Notes: generated by a model from the letters alone, not told the origin. DNA of 64,000 nt from Streptomyces sp. XD-27 (GCF_030553055.1 NZ_CP130713.1:434001-498000); one strand, 5' to 3'. Positions 8,473 to 17,139 are shown, numbered from the stretch's first letter. Program-made: numbers and translations.

Positions 8473-9101
8473 CCACGGTGCTGGTGATCGCCAAGGAGCC
8501 GGTGCCGGGCCGGGTGAAGACGCGGCTCACTCCGCCGTTCAGCCCACTTCAGGCCGCGCGGCTGGCCGAGGCCGCGCTCGCCGACACCCTGGCGGCGGTC
8601 GCCGCGGTCCCGGCGGGCCGGCGCGTCCTCGTCCTGGACGGTTCCCCCGGGGGCTGGCTGCCGCCGGGCTTCGAGGTGGTACCGCAGTGCGCGGGCGGCC
8701 TCGACGAACGGCTCGCCGCCGCGTTCGCGCTGTGCGACGGCCCCGCCCTGCTCATCGGGATGGACACCCCGCAGGTCACGGGCGAGCTTTTGGCCCCTGC
8801 CCTGGCACCGGACGCCTGGCGGGCACACGACGCCTGGTTCGGCCCGGCCGCCGACGGCGGCTTCTGGGCGCTCGGGCTGGCGGACCCCGATCCCGCCCTG
8901 CTGCGGGGGGTACCGATGTCGGTACCCGAGACCGGTGCGGTGCAGCGCGGACGGCTGGCCGAAGCCGGTCTGCGCGTCGGCGAGCTCCCGCTCCTGCGGG
9001 ACGTCGATACGGCGGACGACGCCCGGCTGGTGGCAGCCGAGGCGCCCAGCGGCCGGTTCGCCGCGCTGCACGCGGACCTGACCGGGGCAGTCGCCCTGTG
9101 A
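8469..9101 (+). CDS. DUF2064 / TIGR04282-family glycosyltransferase-like protein
   Basis: 210 residues. The N-terminus TTVLVIAKEPVPGRVKTRL is the signature of the TIGR04282/DUF2064 family, a nucleotidyl-/glycosyltransferase fold related to GT-A enzymes. The later segments LIGMDTPQVT and GPAADGGFWALGL (metal/substrate loop) are also conserved. Some members are annotated as arsenosugar-type transferases, but no arsenic context is present. It follows the GT2 gene with a 4-bp overlap and ends in another GTGA overlap with the start of the decayed methyltransferase, so all were once one operon. Confidence 0.85.
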   Translation: MTTVLVIAKEPVPGRVKTRLTPPFSPLQAARLAEAALADTLAAVAAVPAGRRVLVLDGSPGGWLPPGFEVVPQCAGGLDERLAAAFALCDGPALLIGMDTPQVTGELLAPALAPDAWRAHDAWFGPAADGGFWALGLADPDPALLRGVPMSVPETGAVQRGRLAEAGLRVGELPLLRDVDTADDARLVAAEAPSGRFAALHADLTGAVAL

Positions 9102-9270
9102 CAACGACCGCATTGCGCCCGTCGCCTGGTCGTGTCCCCCGACGCACGGGGGCGGAGGGCGCTCGGGTCGGCGGTGCCCCCGTCGCCCTGCTGCGACGCG
9201 TCGCCGATGGACGGCGGCGGGCCGGGTGTTCGTGGAACTGAGTCGACGCTGTCACCCCCGCCACCGCTGA
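9098..9270 (+). pseudogene. Class I SAM methyltransferase remnant
   Basis: A GTG at 9098 overlaps the preceding stop, exactly where homologous Streptomyces clusters have a class I methyltransferase. About a dozen plausible N-terminal residues (TTTALRPSPG) are followed by what looks like a later part of the protein: GGAPVALLRRVADG and, after a frame change near 9225, GRVFVELSRR. This matches the region after SAM motif II (GDPVALLRR...GGRVFVEL). The SAM-binding core is missing, so this is an internal deletion, not just a frameshift. The 115 bases between it and the next gene hold nothing else I can recognise. Confidence 0.5.
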
Positions 9271-9385
9271 CTCATCGGCACCCGCGTGGGAGGGGACGGG
9301 CTCGGGGCGGGCTTCTTACGAAACGCGGAGCCGGGCCCGGCGCACCGCCGCGCGGCCGCTCGCACCGCGGAACGCGGCGCAGCGT

Positions 9386-9931
9386 CTACCGCCTGCGCCC
9401 CCGCGGCCATGGCAGGTACGGGAGGTGCCGGCGGGGCCGCCGGATCCGCGGGCGGGTCCTGGCCGGTCGCCCGTGCCACAGCCAGGCGATGAAGCACAGC
9501 GCCGAGGTGGCGAACAGCCCGGCGGTGGCAAGGAGCCAGCGCTCCCAGAAGACGCCGGCCGGCAGCCCGGTGTACGCCTCGTAGCGGTCGACCCGGTCCA
9601 GAATCAGCGGGAACCACACCAGCAGAAGCAGTCCGGAGAGGAGGACCGGTACCCGGATGAAGTTGATGCCCTGGCGCCGCTGCGGTGCCCCGGCGGGTGC
9701 TGCGGAGCGCCCGCCCCTCAGGACGAGGGCCTGCACCCCGCGGTCGGCAAGGCCGTAGACCGGCAGCAGCACCAGGTCGTGGAGGACTGCGGCACCCACG
9801 AACCACAGCACGACGCCGCGCACATCCCCGTCCAGCAGCCGGGCCCCCGCATACGCCGTCAGGGCGAAGGAGCTCAGCATCAGCAGCGCGTGCAGCGGGG
9901 AATCACCGTAGCCGCGCCGAAATCCGGCCAT
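9386..9931 (-). CDS. Small integral membrane protein
   Basis: 181 residues with four probable transmembrane helices: LHALLMLSSFALTAYAGARL near the N-terminus, VVLWFVGAAVLHDLVLLPVY, VPVLLSGLLLLVWFPLI and LLATAGLFATSALCFIAWLW. The C-terminus is a basic arginine/proline-rich tail facing the cytoplasm. It begins 32 bases after the molybdopterin oxidoreductase stop and is probably co-transcribed with it. The family is a conserved hypothetical of this Streptomyces cluster; a role as a membrane partner for the oxidoreductase is only inference. Confidence 0.72.
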   Translation of the reverse strand: MAGFRRGYGDSPLHALLMLSSFALTAYAGARLLDGDVRGVVLWFVGAAVLHDLVLLPVYGLADRGVQALVLRGGRSAAPAGAPQRRQGINFIRVPVLLSGLLLLVWFPLILDRVDRYEAYTGLPAGVFWERWLLATAGLFATSALCFIAWLWHGRPARTRPRIRRPRRHLPYLPWPRGRRR

Positions 9932-9963
9932 GAGGCGCCTCGCGGCGCGCCTTCCTCCGCCCC

Positions 9964-11436
9964 TCACACCGGCCCTCCGAAGGTCAGGTGGGAGACCCAC
10001 TTGGTGTTGTACACGCCCGGGTTGTTCGGAACGATGATCCGCGCCGGATACCCGTGGTCGGGGGAGAGATCCGCGCCGTTCACCCGCAGCGCGAGCAGGG
10101 ACCTCGTGTCGCGGACCTGGTTGTCCCGCAGCACCACCGCCCGGAACGCGCCGCTGCGCTGCAGCGACTCGACGAGCACCTGAGGCGGCCGGTCGTCGGC
10201 TCCGACCAGGCCGGCGAGATCCGCCAGCCGCACGCCGCTCCAGTGCTGGTCGGACGTGGACCATCCCTCCACACAGGCGATCGGCAGTGCGGCGCTGTAC
10301 TGCGGCAGCGCGAGCAGCTCGGCCCGGCTGAGGATCGCCTTCCGCCCCGCGCCGTGGACCGTCAGACGCCAGTCGGGGCCGATGTCACGGGCGCGGATGC
10401 CGCGAGAGGCCGCCGTCTTGTTGATCTGGAAGCCATTGGGGCCCGGTCCGGGATCCTGGCCGTGCGGAGCGAGGAACGCCACTCGCCGCAGCGGGCCGCC
10501 GACGCTCTGCCCGACCGAGGTCACCAGCAAGACGAGGGATCCCAGGCCCACCATGCCCAACGCGCCGCGGCGGGAGATGGTGGGCGCGGCCGGACGGGGA
10601 CTGACCAGGCCGGTGGCGTCCGGCGGTTCGGGACGGGTGACGGCCGTCGGGGTGCGCAGCTCGTCACGCAGCCGGCGACTGCGCAGGGCGCGGCGCATCC
10701 GGGGGAAGCGGACGGCCACATGGACGACGAAGGCCGCGAAGAACACCCAGGCTCCGTACAAGTGCAGGGTGTAGAAGGAGCCCGGGAAGATGTAGTCGAG
10801 CTGGATGTCGAGTACGCCGGTGGCGATCTCGAAGAGGACACTGCCGACGAGCAGGAACAGCGACAGCCGGTCCAGCAGATGCGCGACGGACCGCGCCGGA
10901 GGCCATGCGAACAGCCTGGGAATGACGGACCACAACTTGGCCAGCACGACCGGGATCAGCACCAGGCCGAGCGTGACGTGCACGCCCTGGGTGACGCGGT
11001 AGAGCCAGTAGGGGCTGGTCGGCCAGGAGAACAGGTAGAAGCCCAGCACGCCCTTGTCGGGCGTCTTGTCGTTCAGCGGGGACAGGTCCGGGTTGTAGGC
11101 GGCGTAGGACAGCAGCCCGGTGACGAACACCACCGGGAGGCCGATGAGCAGAACCCCGCCGAGGACGGAGGTCAGCCAGGGCCCACGGAGCGGACTGCGC
11201 CAGAACCCCGGACGCGCCGGCCCGGGCGGCGGGCCGGCCGCCGCGGGCACCAGGCGCCGCCACACCGACGGACGGTCCCCCGCCACGTCCGATTTCCCGT
11301 CCGGTTTCCCATCCGGTTTCCCGTCCGGTTTCCCGTCCGGCCGCCGATCCGCTCCGCGGTCCTCTCCGGGCGCGCCGCGCCGACCGTCGCCGTCGGCCCG
11401 ATCGCCCCGCGGGCCATTACCGTGCTCGTCATCCAT
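9964..11436 (-). CDS. Membrane-anchored molybdopterin-dependent oxidoreductase (sulfite oxidase fold)
   Basis: 490 residues from the ATG at 11436. A disordered basic/acidic N-terminus includes a four-fold DGKP repeat, then a membrane region of about four helices (residues 90-260) with histidines placed as in cytochrome b561-type domains (TQGVHVTLGL, LHLYGAWVFFAAFVVHVAV). A second hydrophobic helix near 300-320 precedes the periplasmic catalytic domain. This contains the molybdenum-ligand cysteine in ALPIACVEGWS and the family-typical YPARIIVPNNPGVYNTKWV. It likely moves electrons between a reduced sulfur/nitrogen substrate and the quinone pool. The active domain faces outside the membrane. 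Confidence 0.85.
   Translation of the reverse strand: MDDEHGNGPRGDRADGDGRRGAPGEDRGADRRPDGKPDGKPDGKPDGKSDVAGDRPSVWRRLVPAAAGPPPGPARPGFWRSPLRGPWLTSVLGGVLLIGLPVVFVTGLLSYAAYNPDLSPLNDKTPDKGVLGFYLFSWPTSPYWLYRVTQGVHVTLGLVLIPVVLAKLWSVIPRLFAWPPARSVAHLLDRLSLFLLVGSVLFEIATGVLDIQLDYIFPGSFYTLHLYGAWVFFAAFVVHVAVRFPRMRRALRSRRLRDELRTPTAVTRPEPPDATGLVSPRPAAPTISRRGALGMVGLGSLVLLVTSVGQSVGGPLRRVAFLAPHGQDPGPGPNGFQINKTAASRGIRARDIGPDWRLTVHGAGRKAILSRAELLALPQYSAALPIACVEGWSTSDQHWSGVRLADLAGLVGADDRPPQVLVESLQRSGAFRAVVLRDNQVRDTRSLLALRVNGADLSPDHGYPARIIVPNNPGVYNTKWVSHLTFGGPV
11292..11339. repeat. Four tandem 12-bp repeats in the oxidoreductase N-terminus
   Basis: Four near-identical 12-base units (gtttcccgtccg on the plus strand) start at about 11292, 11304, 11316 and 11328. 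They encode a KPDG-type repeat in the disordered N-terminal segment, so copy-number changes would keep frame. Confidence 0.9.
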
Positions 11437-11624
11437 AGCGGTCCTTGTCGCCACATGTGCCCGGAGCTGCCGTGGCATGACGTTAAGCCAGGAAGCCCGG
11501 AGCGAACGCCGACGCAAGGTGACGAAAGGCTGACGTCAGCGGCCCGGAGGACAGAATCTGACGGTCCGGTGACGACGTCGGCGCGTTGTGTCGCACAGAT
11601 ACCGGAGCCTCCTAGCGTGGCGGG

Positions 11625-13091
11625 ATGAGTCTTGGCAGTTCATCCGCGAGGAGCAGACGCCCCGCCGGGCCCGGCCCAGGACGTGCTTCCTGCGGCCGGG
11701 CAGGCCGCCGACGGGATGTGCGGACGGCTGCGGTCGGGGCAGCGTTCGTCCTTGTGGTGGCGGTGGCCGGCACAGCCATCCAGCGTTCCGATCACACCCT
11801 CTTCGTGGACTGGCCCCCTCTGTATGCCCAATGGATGCCGCACCTGGGCCCCGGTACTCCAGCCGCGCTGGCGGTCGCCGCGGCGCTGGTGACCTGGGGG
11901 CCACGGATGGCGGCCCGACTGCCCTGGCGGCGGCTCGTCCTCGGCAGCTGGCTGACGGCCATGGTCTGGACGTGGTCGCTCGCGCTCGTCGACGGCTGGC
12001 ACCGCGGGGTCGCCGAGCGGCTCACCACCGAGCACGAGTACCTTCGGGCCGTCGACCGGTTCGACGACATCGGTCAAGCCCTGAGCACGTACACCCAGCA
12101 CATCCTGCTCACCCAGCCCGACCACTGGCCCGCACACGTGTCCGGGCACCCGCCCGCCGCGGTACTGACCTTCGTCGCGCTCGACCGCATCGGCCTGGGC
12201 GGCGGAGGCTGGGCCGGAGCCTGGTGCATCACGGTCGGCAGCTCCGCGGCCGCCGCCATCCTCATCGCGCTGCGCGCGCTCGCGGACGAGGACCTCGCGC
12301 GCCGAGCGGCCCCGTTCCTCGTCCTGGCTCCAGCGGCCGTGTGGACCGGGGCGTCCGCGGACGGCTATTTCGCCGCGGTCGCCGCCTGGGGCCTGACGTT
12401 CCTCGTCCTGGCCACCACCCGAACGGCTCACCTACCCACCACCGCCGGCAAGCCCCTGCCGGCCGCAGCGGCATCCGGGCCCGCCTGGCGCGCGGTGCTC
12501 GCGGGTCTGCTGCTGGGGCTGACGGCATATCTGTCGTACGGCCTGACCCTGATGGCGATCCCGGTCGGCGCGTTGCTGCTCTTCGCCCGCACGGCTCGTC
12601 CCCTCCCCTACGTCCTGGCCGGCGCCGCAGCGGTGGCCGCCGCGTTCACCCTGTCGGGCTTCCGGTGGTGGGAGGGCTACGACCTGCTGGTCGAACGCTA
12701 CTACCAGGGCGTGGGCTCCGTTCGCCCCTACAGCTACTGGATCTGGGGCAACCTGGCCAACGCGTTGATCATCGCGGGTATCGCCACGCTCGCGGGCGTC
12801 CGTCGAGCGTTCGCCCACACACCCGCGGTGGTACGCCACTGGCGTGCCCGTACCCGACAGCAGCCCGGGCCGGGCGGGCTGGTCATCCTTGTGCTGTCCG
12901 CGCTGGCAATGATCGCCGTCGCCGATCTGTCCGGCATGAGCAAGGCCGAGACCGAACGCATCTGGCTGCCCTTCACCACCTGGCTGCTGCCGGCCGCCGC
13001 CCTCCTCCCGCCCCGCGACCACCGCGGTTGGCTCCTCGCCCAGGCCGTCCTCGCACTGTCGGTCAACCACCTGTTGCTGACGGGCTGGTGA
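11625..13091 (+). CDS. Polytopic membrane protein, glycosyltransferase-like
   Basis: 488 residues with about ten hydrophobic helices and a large extracytoplasmic loop after the first two (residues about 125-185, including SGHPPAAVLTF). The helix-loop pattern, the early acidic patch near YLRAVDRFDD and the later ISGMSKAETERIWLPFTTWL-like segment are typical of actinobacterial membrane glycosyltransferases that use polyprenyl-phosphate sugars (GT-C type). It is divergent from the molybdopterin oxidoreductase gene and belongs to the same sugar cluster. The exact donor and acceptor are unknown. Confidence 0.72.
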   Translation: MSLGSSSARSRRPAGPGPGRASCGRAGRRRDVRTAAVGAAFVLVVAVAGTAIQRSDHTLFVDWPPLYAQWMPHLGPGTPAALAVAAALVTWGPRMAARLPWRRLVLGSWLTAMVWTWSLALVDGWHRGVAERLTTEHEYLRAVDRFDDIGQALSTYTQHILLTQPDHWPAHVSGHPPAAVLTFVALDRIGLGGGGWAGAWCITVGSSAAAAILIALRALADEDLARRAAPFLVLAPAAVWTGASADGYFAAVAAWGLTFLVLATTRTAHLPTTAGKPLPAAAASGPAWRAVLAGLLLGLTAYLSYGLTLMAIPVGALLLFARTARPLPYVLAGAAAVAAAFTLSGFRWWEGYDLLVERYYQGVGSVRPYSYWIWGNLANALIIAGIATLAGVRRAFAHTPAVVRHWRARTRQQPGPGGLVILVLSALAMIAVADLSGMSKAETERIWLPFTTWLLPAAALLPPRDHRGWLLAQAVLALSVNHLLLTGW

Positions 13092-13972
13092 CCGCGCCTC
13101 CGCGAGATGCGAACCGCTCCGTGACGGCCGCGCACTGGCCACCGCGGCCGTCACCGGGTTCCTCATCGGATTCGGCGTACCCCGCGTACCCCGCTTCCCC
13201 CCGCCCAGGCGACACAGCGCATCGCTGCCCGAAGACCCAGCCAACACACCCCATCAGCTCATCACCGGCAGCCGCCGCGCCCTGGCCGACCTCACCGCCC
13301 TGCGCACCCGCCGGCAACGCACCACCGCCACCACGCCACCCCCCGCTCCACGCCGGTCGCGGACTCCGGCCGCCCCCGGGCCAGCCCGCTGCCCCGAGTC
13401 ACCGCGCCCGCCACCCGAGCCCGCCGACAGACACCCCGGCCCGGCCGGGCCTCCGCCGCCCGGGCCGTGTGAAACGAGACCCGATACCCCACTCCGCCCT
13501 GGAGACACATGTCCGCCTCGACAAACATCCCGAGCACCCCAGAGCCGTCACCGCACCATCACCGGCACCGGGACCCATACCGTCCGTGCCCTGCCGGCCG
13601 TTCACGGCTTCGAGCCCACCGCCGAGCAGACGATGGTCCTGGCCCGCATCGACCACGAGGAGCCGTACTACGCCGAGAAGGCAGCCGGCGCCCTGCACGG
13701 CACAGTCCTGTGACCGCTGCCGCCCGGCTGCAGTGAGGCACACCCTGTTCTCTCAGGTGGGCATGGTGACCGTCGGAGGACAGGAGAGATGGGTGCAGCA
13801 CAGCATTTGCATGATCGGTGGGTATCGAGATCCGACGTGTCGGGGGCCTCCTACGTGGCCAAGCCCAGAGCTGACGGAGGAACTGGAGGAGAATGCCCGA
13901 GAGTGGTCGGCAGAGGCTTCGAGGGCCCAGCCTGCTCGCGCGACCTGGGTGGGAGAGAGACGGAGGTACGGC
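13092..13972 (+). other. Long gap with an open frame but no start; possible decayed gene
   Basis: About 880 bases without a confident gene. One plus-strand frame stays open from before 13092 to a TGA at 13711-13713. It contains protein-like stretches such as LATAAVTGFLIGFG, HQLITGSRRALADLTALR and, near the end, FEPTAEQTMVLARIDHEEPY. No ATG or GTG precedes the first segments in that frame, and long proline/arginine runs between them look like translated high-GC noise. I do not recognise a family. It could be a decayed gene or chance. From 13714 to 13972 only a leader to the acetyltransferase is seen. Confidence 0.3.
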
Positions 13973-14599
13973 ATGAGCTGGCCGGATATGGCGGCGACCA
14001 CGCTGGAGAACGAGTACGTCCGGCTGCGGCCCATCGCCCGGGACGACCACGCGTCGTTGCACGCCATCGCGATGGACCCGGAGATCTGGCGCTATACCGT
14101 CTACCGGATCGAGACCGACGCCGACTTCGACGCGTTCTTCGAGGGCGTACTCTGCGAACACCTGGCGGGGCGGCGCGTCGTCTTCCACATCACGGACAAG
14201 CGCAGCGGCCGTGCCGCGGGCAGCAGGAGCTTTTGCAACTTGGCCGAGGCCGAGGGCCGTCTGGAGATCGGCAAGGCGTGGCTTGGCCGCGATTTCCAGG
14301 GGCGGGGCGTCAACCGCTGGGTGGACTACCTGCTGATGGAGCACGCCTTCGAGCGCATGGAAGTTGAGCGCGTGGAGTTCAAGACGCATGTGCTGAACCA
14401 GCAGGCCCGCCGCGCACTGCGCAACATCGGTGCCACCGAGGAGGGCATCCTGCGCAGCTACGACCCCATGCCCGGCGGCAGCCGCCGCGACGTCGTCTTC
14501 TTCAGCGTCCTGCGGGCCGAGTGGCCGTCGGTGAAGCAGCAGCTCGCGTGCGGGTCCAAGGCGAGCGCGTACCTGGACGCGCCGGGCCGGACTCACTGA
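13973..14599 (+). CDS. GNAT-family N-acetyltransferase (RimJ/RimL type)
   Basis: 208 residues starting at the ATG at 13973, which follows CGGAGG. The fold begins with LENEYVRLRPIARDDHASLH and continues to the acetyl-CoA-binding turn RDFQGRGVNRWVDYLLMEHA (motif A, Q/RxxGxG/A type). Then comes VERVEFKTHVLNQQARRALRN, typical of RimJ/RimL-like enzymes that acetylate protein N-termini or small amines. An extended purine-rich leader of over 100 bases precedes it. Substrate cannot be told. Confidence 0.85.
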   Translation: MSWPDMAATTLENEYVRLRPIARDDHASLHAIAMDPEIWRYTVYRIETDADFDAFFEGVLCEHLAGRRVVFHITDKRSGRAAGSRSFCNLAEAEGRLEIGKAWLGRDFQGRGVNRWVDYLLMEHAFERMEVERVEFKTHVLNQQARRALRNIGATEEGILRSYDPMPGGSRRDVVFFSVLRAEWPSVKQQLACGSKASAYLDAPGRTH

Positions 14600-15018
14600 C
14601 CAGGGCTCACAACACGCTCCCTCGCCTGACCAGCCCCGAGACGCAGGCAGTTGTCAATCGGTGTAACGCGCGGACGGCGACGTCGGCGAGAGGGCGGCGC
14701 CGAGGCCCGCGCGGCGCCGCCGTCAGGCCCACCGGGACGGCTTCTACCGGGGACGGAGTGGGCGATGACCACGCGACGCCGCCGCGCGGCTGGCTCAGGC
14801 GGAGGACCTGGCCGTCGCCGTCGCCGCCGAGAGTGGCTCTGTTGGTGAGTTCTCACCTACGCAGCCACCCCGACGAAGACGGCGCCTGGCGGCTGCCTTG
14901 AACCTCGCGCCGCGATGCCGGCCGAGGGAGCCCGCGGCCGCCGGGCCAACTGCCCCGGGCGCCAGAAGACCCGCGTCTTCGCCGACTTGATGTGGGCGTG
15001 GCCCTTGTCATCTCCCTG
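14600..15018. other. Intergenic region without a supported gene
   Basis: Between the acetyltransferase stop and the DUF3237 stop (convergent genes). Short frames exist, such as one with the protein-like piece ARLAQAEDLAVAVAAESG near 14780-14825, but it is preceded immediately by a stop and continues into arginine/proline noise. No hairpin followed by a T run was found. I see nothing functional here beyond the transcript ends. Confidence 0.4.
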
Positions 15019-15558
15019 TCACAACACGTGCGACACCTTGTACGCGATGCCGCCTTCCACGAGGTATCCCGACCCGATACAGACCGTGTCATTGAGCCAC
15101 GCGTAGGAATCGGCACCGGTCTCGAAGAGCGGGTTGGTCCGGAAGTAGTACTCACTGGGGTCGGTCCGGTACCGCTGGATCGGGTCGGCCATGGTGTCAC
15201 GCAGCGCGGGCGGGGTGACCCAGCGGCCGCCGTAGGTCATGTACAGGAGGGCGCCGTCGTGGGTGCGCAGTGTCAGGCGTACGTCGAGGCTCATCGTTCC
15301 GTCGGGGCCGAACAGCGCCCAGTCTCCGCCTCCGGGGAGGACGTCGCCGTGCAGTCTCGGGCCGTGGAAGGTGCCACCTGCGGCACCAAAGAGGATGCGC
15401 CGGCCGAACGGGCCGCTGCCGATGGGCAGGCGGGTTTGCAGGTCGACGACCATGTCGAAGAGGTGCGTCGTTCGGATGTCGCCGACGTCCTTCACGCGCG
15501 GGTCTGCTGTCATGCCTGTCATGCCTGTCATGCCTGTCATGCCTGTCATGCCTGTCAT
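15019..15558 (-). CDS. DUF3237 domain protein with repeated start codons
   Basis: 179 residues from the first ATG. The body matches the DUF3237 fold: THLFDMVVDLQTRLPIG, then GTFHGPRLHGDVLPGGGDWA, and YMTYGGRW, ending in an EYYFRTNPLFETG-type tail. The function is undefined; the family is found beside aromatic or phenolic metabolism genes. The start is peculiar: the first ATG at 15558 overlaps the preceding stop (ATGA), and five more in-frame ATGs follow every nine bases because of a tandem repeat, giving M-T-G repeats. It is translationally coupled to the SnoaL-like gene and both are likely controlled by the TetR regulator at 16090. Confidence 0.85.
   Translation of the reverse strand: MTGMTGMTGMTGMTGMTADPRVKDVGDIRTTHLFDMVVDLQTRLPIGSGPFGRRILFGAAGGTFHGPRLHGDVLPGGGDWALFGPDGTMSLDVRLTLRTHDGALLYMTYGGRWVTPPALRDTMADPIQRYRTDPSEYYFRTNPLFETGADSYAWLNDTVCIGSGYLVEGGIAYKVSHVL
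15511..15558. repeat. Five tandem 9-bp repeats carrying start codons
   Basis: The unit catgcctgt is repeated five times without change from 15511 to 15555, followed by one more cat. On the minus strand each copy supplies an in-frame ATG for the DUF3237 gene. Being a multiple of three, copy changes alter only the number of Met-Thr-Gly units. Confidence 0.95.
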
Positions 15559-16019
15559 GCGGCGTCGCCTCCCGCGGACGCGGGGAACAGTGTGCGTCGG
15601 ACGGCGTCCGTCGAGACGCCCGACTGAGCGCACAGCGTCGCCAGGTCGAAGAAGAACCGTTCGCCTGCGATGACGTCGTCTTTGAAAGTGAACTGAAGGA
15701 AGACCGGTATCTCGGCGCGCTTGCCGTTGGGGCGCACGCCGAACCGGTTGCCCGTCATGGTCAGCCGTGCCGTACCCCAGCACACGAGGGTGTCGCCGTC
15801 GCTCGCGTGCCCGTGCAGGTCGACGTCGTAGTCGGGAAAGGAGGCGAAGAACCGCCGCAGCGCCCTCTCGTTCTCGGCCAGGCCCCGAGCCGTCGTGCCG
15901 AAGGCCGGCGTCTCGAGCACGACGTCGGGATGGAAGAGCCGCAGTGACGCGGGAACGTCCTGCCGTCTCTTGGCCACAGCGAGGGCCTGCGCGAGTTCGA
16001 ACATGCCTTGCTCATCCAT
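15555..16019 (-). CDS. SnoaL-like / ester cyclase family protein
   Basis: 154 residues of the NTF2-like fold: an N-terminal helix pair (MFELAQALAVAKRRQDV), LRLFHPDVVLETPAFGTTARG, then FFASFPDYDVDLHGHASDGD and a terminal strand pair with FTFKDDVIAGERFFFDLATL. This matches the SnoaL/ester cyclase group that includes polyketide cyclases and many stress or catabolic isomerases. A strong GAGGAGG ribosome-binding site lies at 16024-16033. The gene is divergent from the TetR gene, with a perfect palindrome in the shared promoter region. Confidence 0.82.
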   Translation of the reverse strand: MDEQGMFELAQALAVAKRRQDVPASLRLFHPDVVLETPAFGTTARGLAENERALRRFFASFPDYDVDLHGHASDGDTLVCWGTARLTMTGNRFGVRPNGKRAEIPVFLQFTFKDDVIAGERFFFDLATLCAQSGVSTDAVRRTLFPASAGGDAA

Positions 16020-16051
16020 AGATGCCCCTCCTCAGGAGTTGCCATTAAACG

Positions 16052-16065
16052 TACGACCGGTCGTA
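16052..16065. promoter_or_regulatory. Palindromic TetR operator
   Basis: A perfect 14-bp palindrome, TACGACCGGTCGTA, sits in the 70-bp region between the SnoaL-like and TetR genes. Such ACGACCGGTCGT inverted repeats are typical TetR-family operators. Its central position would let the regulator repress both divergent promoters. Confidence 0.75.
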
Positions 16066-16089
16066 TTCTTTATGCAAGCGCATGGCAGG

Positions 16090-16728
16090 ATGGAGCCGAT
16101 GAACGAGCACGCAGAATCAGCAGCCGGGACCGTGGCTGATCAGCGCCTCCTCCGGGGGGCCCGGGCCCGGCACAAGATCGCCCGGCACGGTGTCGACGTC
16201 GCCTCGCTGGAGGGGCTCAACGGGCTCAGCATCGGCCGCCTGGCAGCTGACCTGAGGCTGAGCAAAAGCGGCGTCCAGACGCTGTTCAAGACCAAGGAGA
16301 ACGTGCAGCTCGCCGTCGCGGAGGTGGCACGCGCAGAGTTCACCGAAGCGGTCATCCGCCCCGCGCAGGCAGCGCCTCCGGGTGCCGCGCGGCTGCGCGC
16401 CCTGACGCAACGCTGGATCTCCTACGCCGAGGCGCCGCTGTTCCCCGGAGGCTGCTTCTGGGCGGCCAGCCTTCCGGACTTCGACAGCAGGCCCGGGAAA
16501 GTCCGCGACGCCTTGCTGCTCCACCGCCGCAGCTGGCTTGCTCTGCTCGCCGACGAGCTGCGCCACGCCGTGAACACCGGGGAGATCGCCGAACTGGACC
16601 CGGACCTCACGGCGTTCCAGGTCGATGCCGTACTCATCGCCGCCAACACCGCGTGGCAACTGGGTGAATCCGACGTCGGCTCGAAGGTTCGCCGCGTTGT
16701 CGACAGCTTCCTCGCACCACCGCACTGA
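16090..16728 (+). CDS. TetR-family transcriptional regulator
   Basis: 212 residues. The helix-turn-helix is seen as VDVASLEGLNGLSIGRLAAD and LRLSKSGVQTLFKTKENVQ (residues about 38-75). The C-terminal ligand domain carries the subfamily segment FPGGCFWAASLPDFDSRPGKVRD, seen in regulators of small oxidoreductases. I chose the ATG at 16090, preceded by GCAGG; another at 16099 is possible. The operator palindrome at 16052-16065 is 25 bases upstream, fitting autorepression and control of the SnoaL-like/DUF3237 pair. Confidence 0.87.
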   Translation: MEPMNEHAESAAGTVADQRLLRGARARHKIARHGVDVASLEGLNGLSIGRLAADLRLSKSGVQTLFKTKENVQLAVAEVARAEFTEAVIRPAQAAPPGAARLRALTQRWISYAEAPLFPGGCFWAASLPDFDSRPGKVRDALLLHRRSWLALLADELRHAVNTGEIAELDPDLTAFQVDAVLIAANTAWQLGESDVGSKVRRVVDSFLAPPH

Positions 16729-16812
16729 GCGGCACCCGTCCTATAGAGCGCACGACGGTCAACGCCTGGACGCTTTCCGCCATCCTCGCCGAGGCCGGGG
16801 TGAGCTGCGTCA

Positions 16813-17028
16813 TCAGGTTTCGCTGAAGGTCCGTCGGTAAGCGCCGGGTGTGGTGCCGAGCTGTTCGGCGAACCGCCGGGCGAGGGTTCGGCTGGACAGT
16901 CCGGCGCGTTCGGCTACGTGGACGAGGGTCAGTCGGGTGTCGAGGTGGGAGGTGACCCACTCCAGCAGTGGCGCTCCCTCCCCCAGCCGTTCTGTCCGTT
17001 TGAGCGGGGCTGAGCTGATTACCGGTGT
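16813..17028 (-). pseudogene. AraC/GlxA-type DNA-binding domain fragment
   Basis: The minus strand encodes LLEWVTSHLDTRLTLVHVAE, then AERAGLSSRTLARRFAEQLG and TTPGAYRRTF. This is the first helix-turn-helix of a GlxA-type AraC regulator, about 70 residues. The amidotransferase-like sensor half that should precede it is absent, there is no plausible start, and the second helix-turn-helix is cut short at the stop at 16813. It is a remnant. The remaining bases from 16729 to 16812 and 17029 to 17139 hold no other gene. Confidence 0.6.
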
Positions 17029-17139
17029 CTTACGGGGCGTCCTCCCTGGTACCCCGGTGGGGCGGGCGTGTGTTTGCTGGACGCATGATGGGGTCGGCCG
17101 GTCGCGGTCGGCCCGCTCGTCCCCGTTCAGGAGGTCTTG

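Noticed and set aside
14651..14901. Small arginine-rich frames after the acetyltransferase gene
   Set aside because: Three overlapping frames of equal quality, none with a convincing start or known motif.
15499..15560. CRISPR-like repeat
   Set aside because: The 9-base units are directly adjacent with no spacers; it is a coding microsatellite. No spaced direct repeats were seen anywhere in the window.
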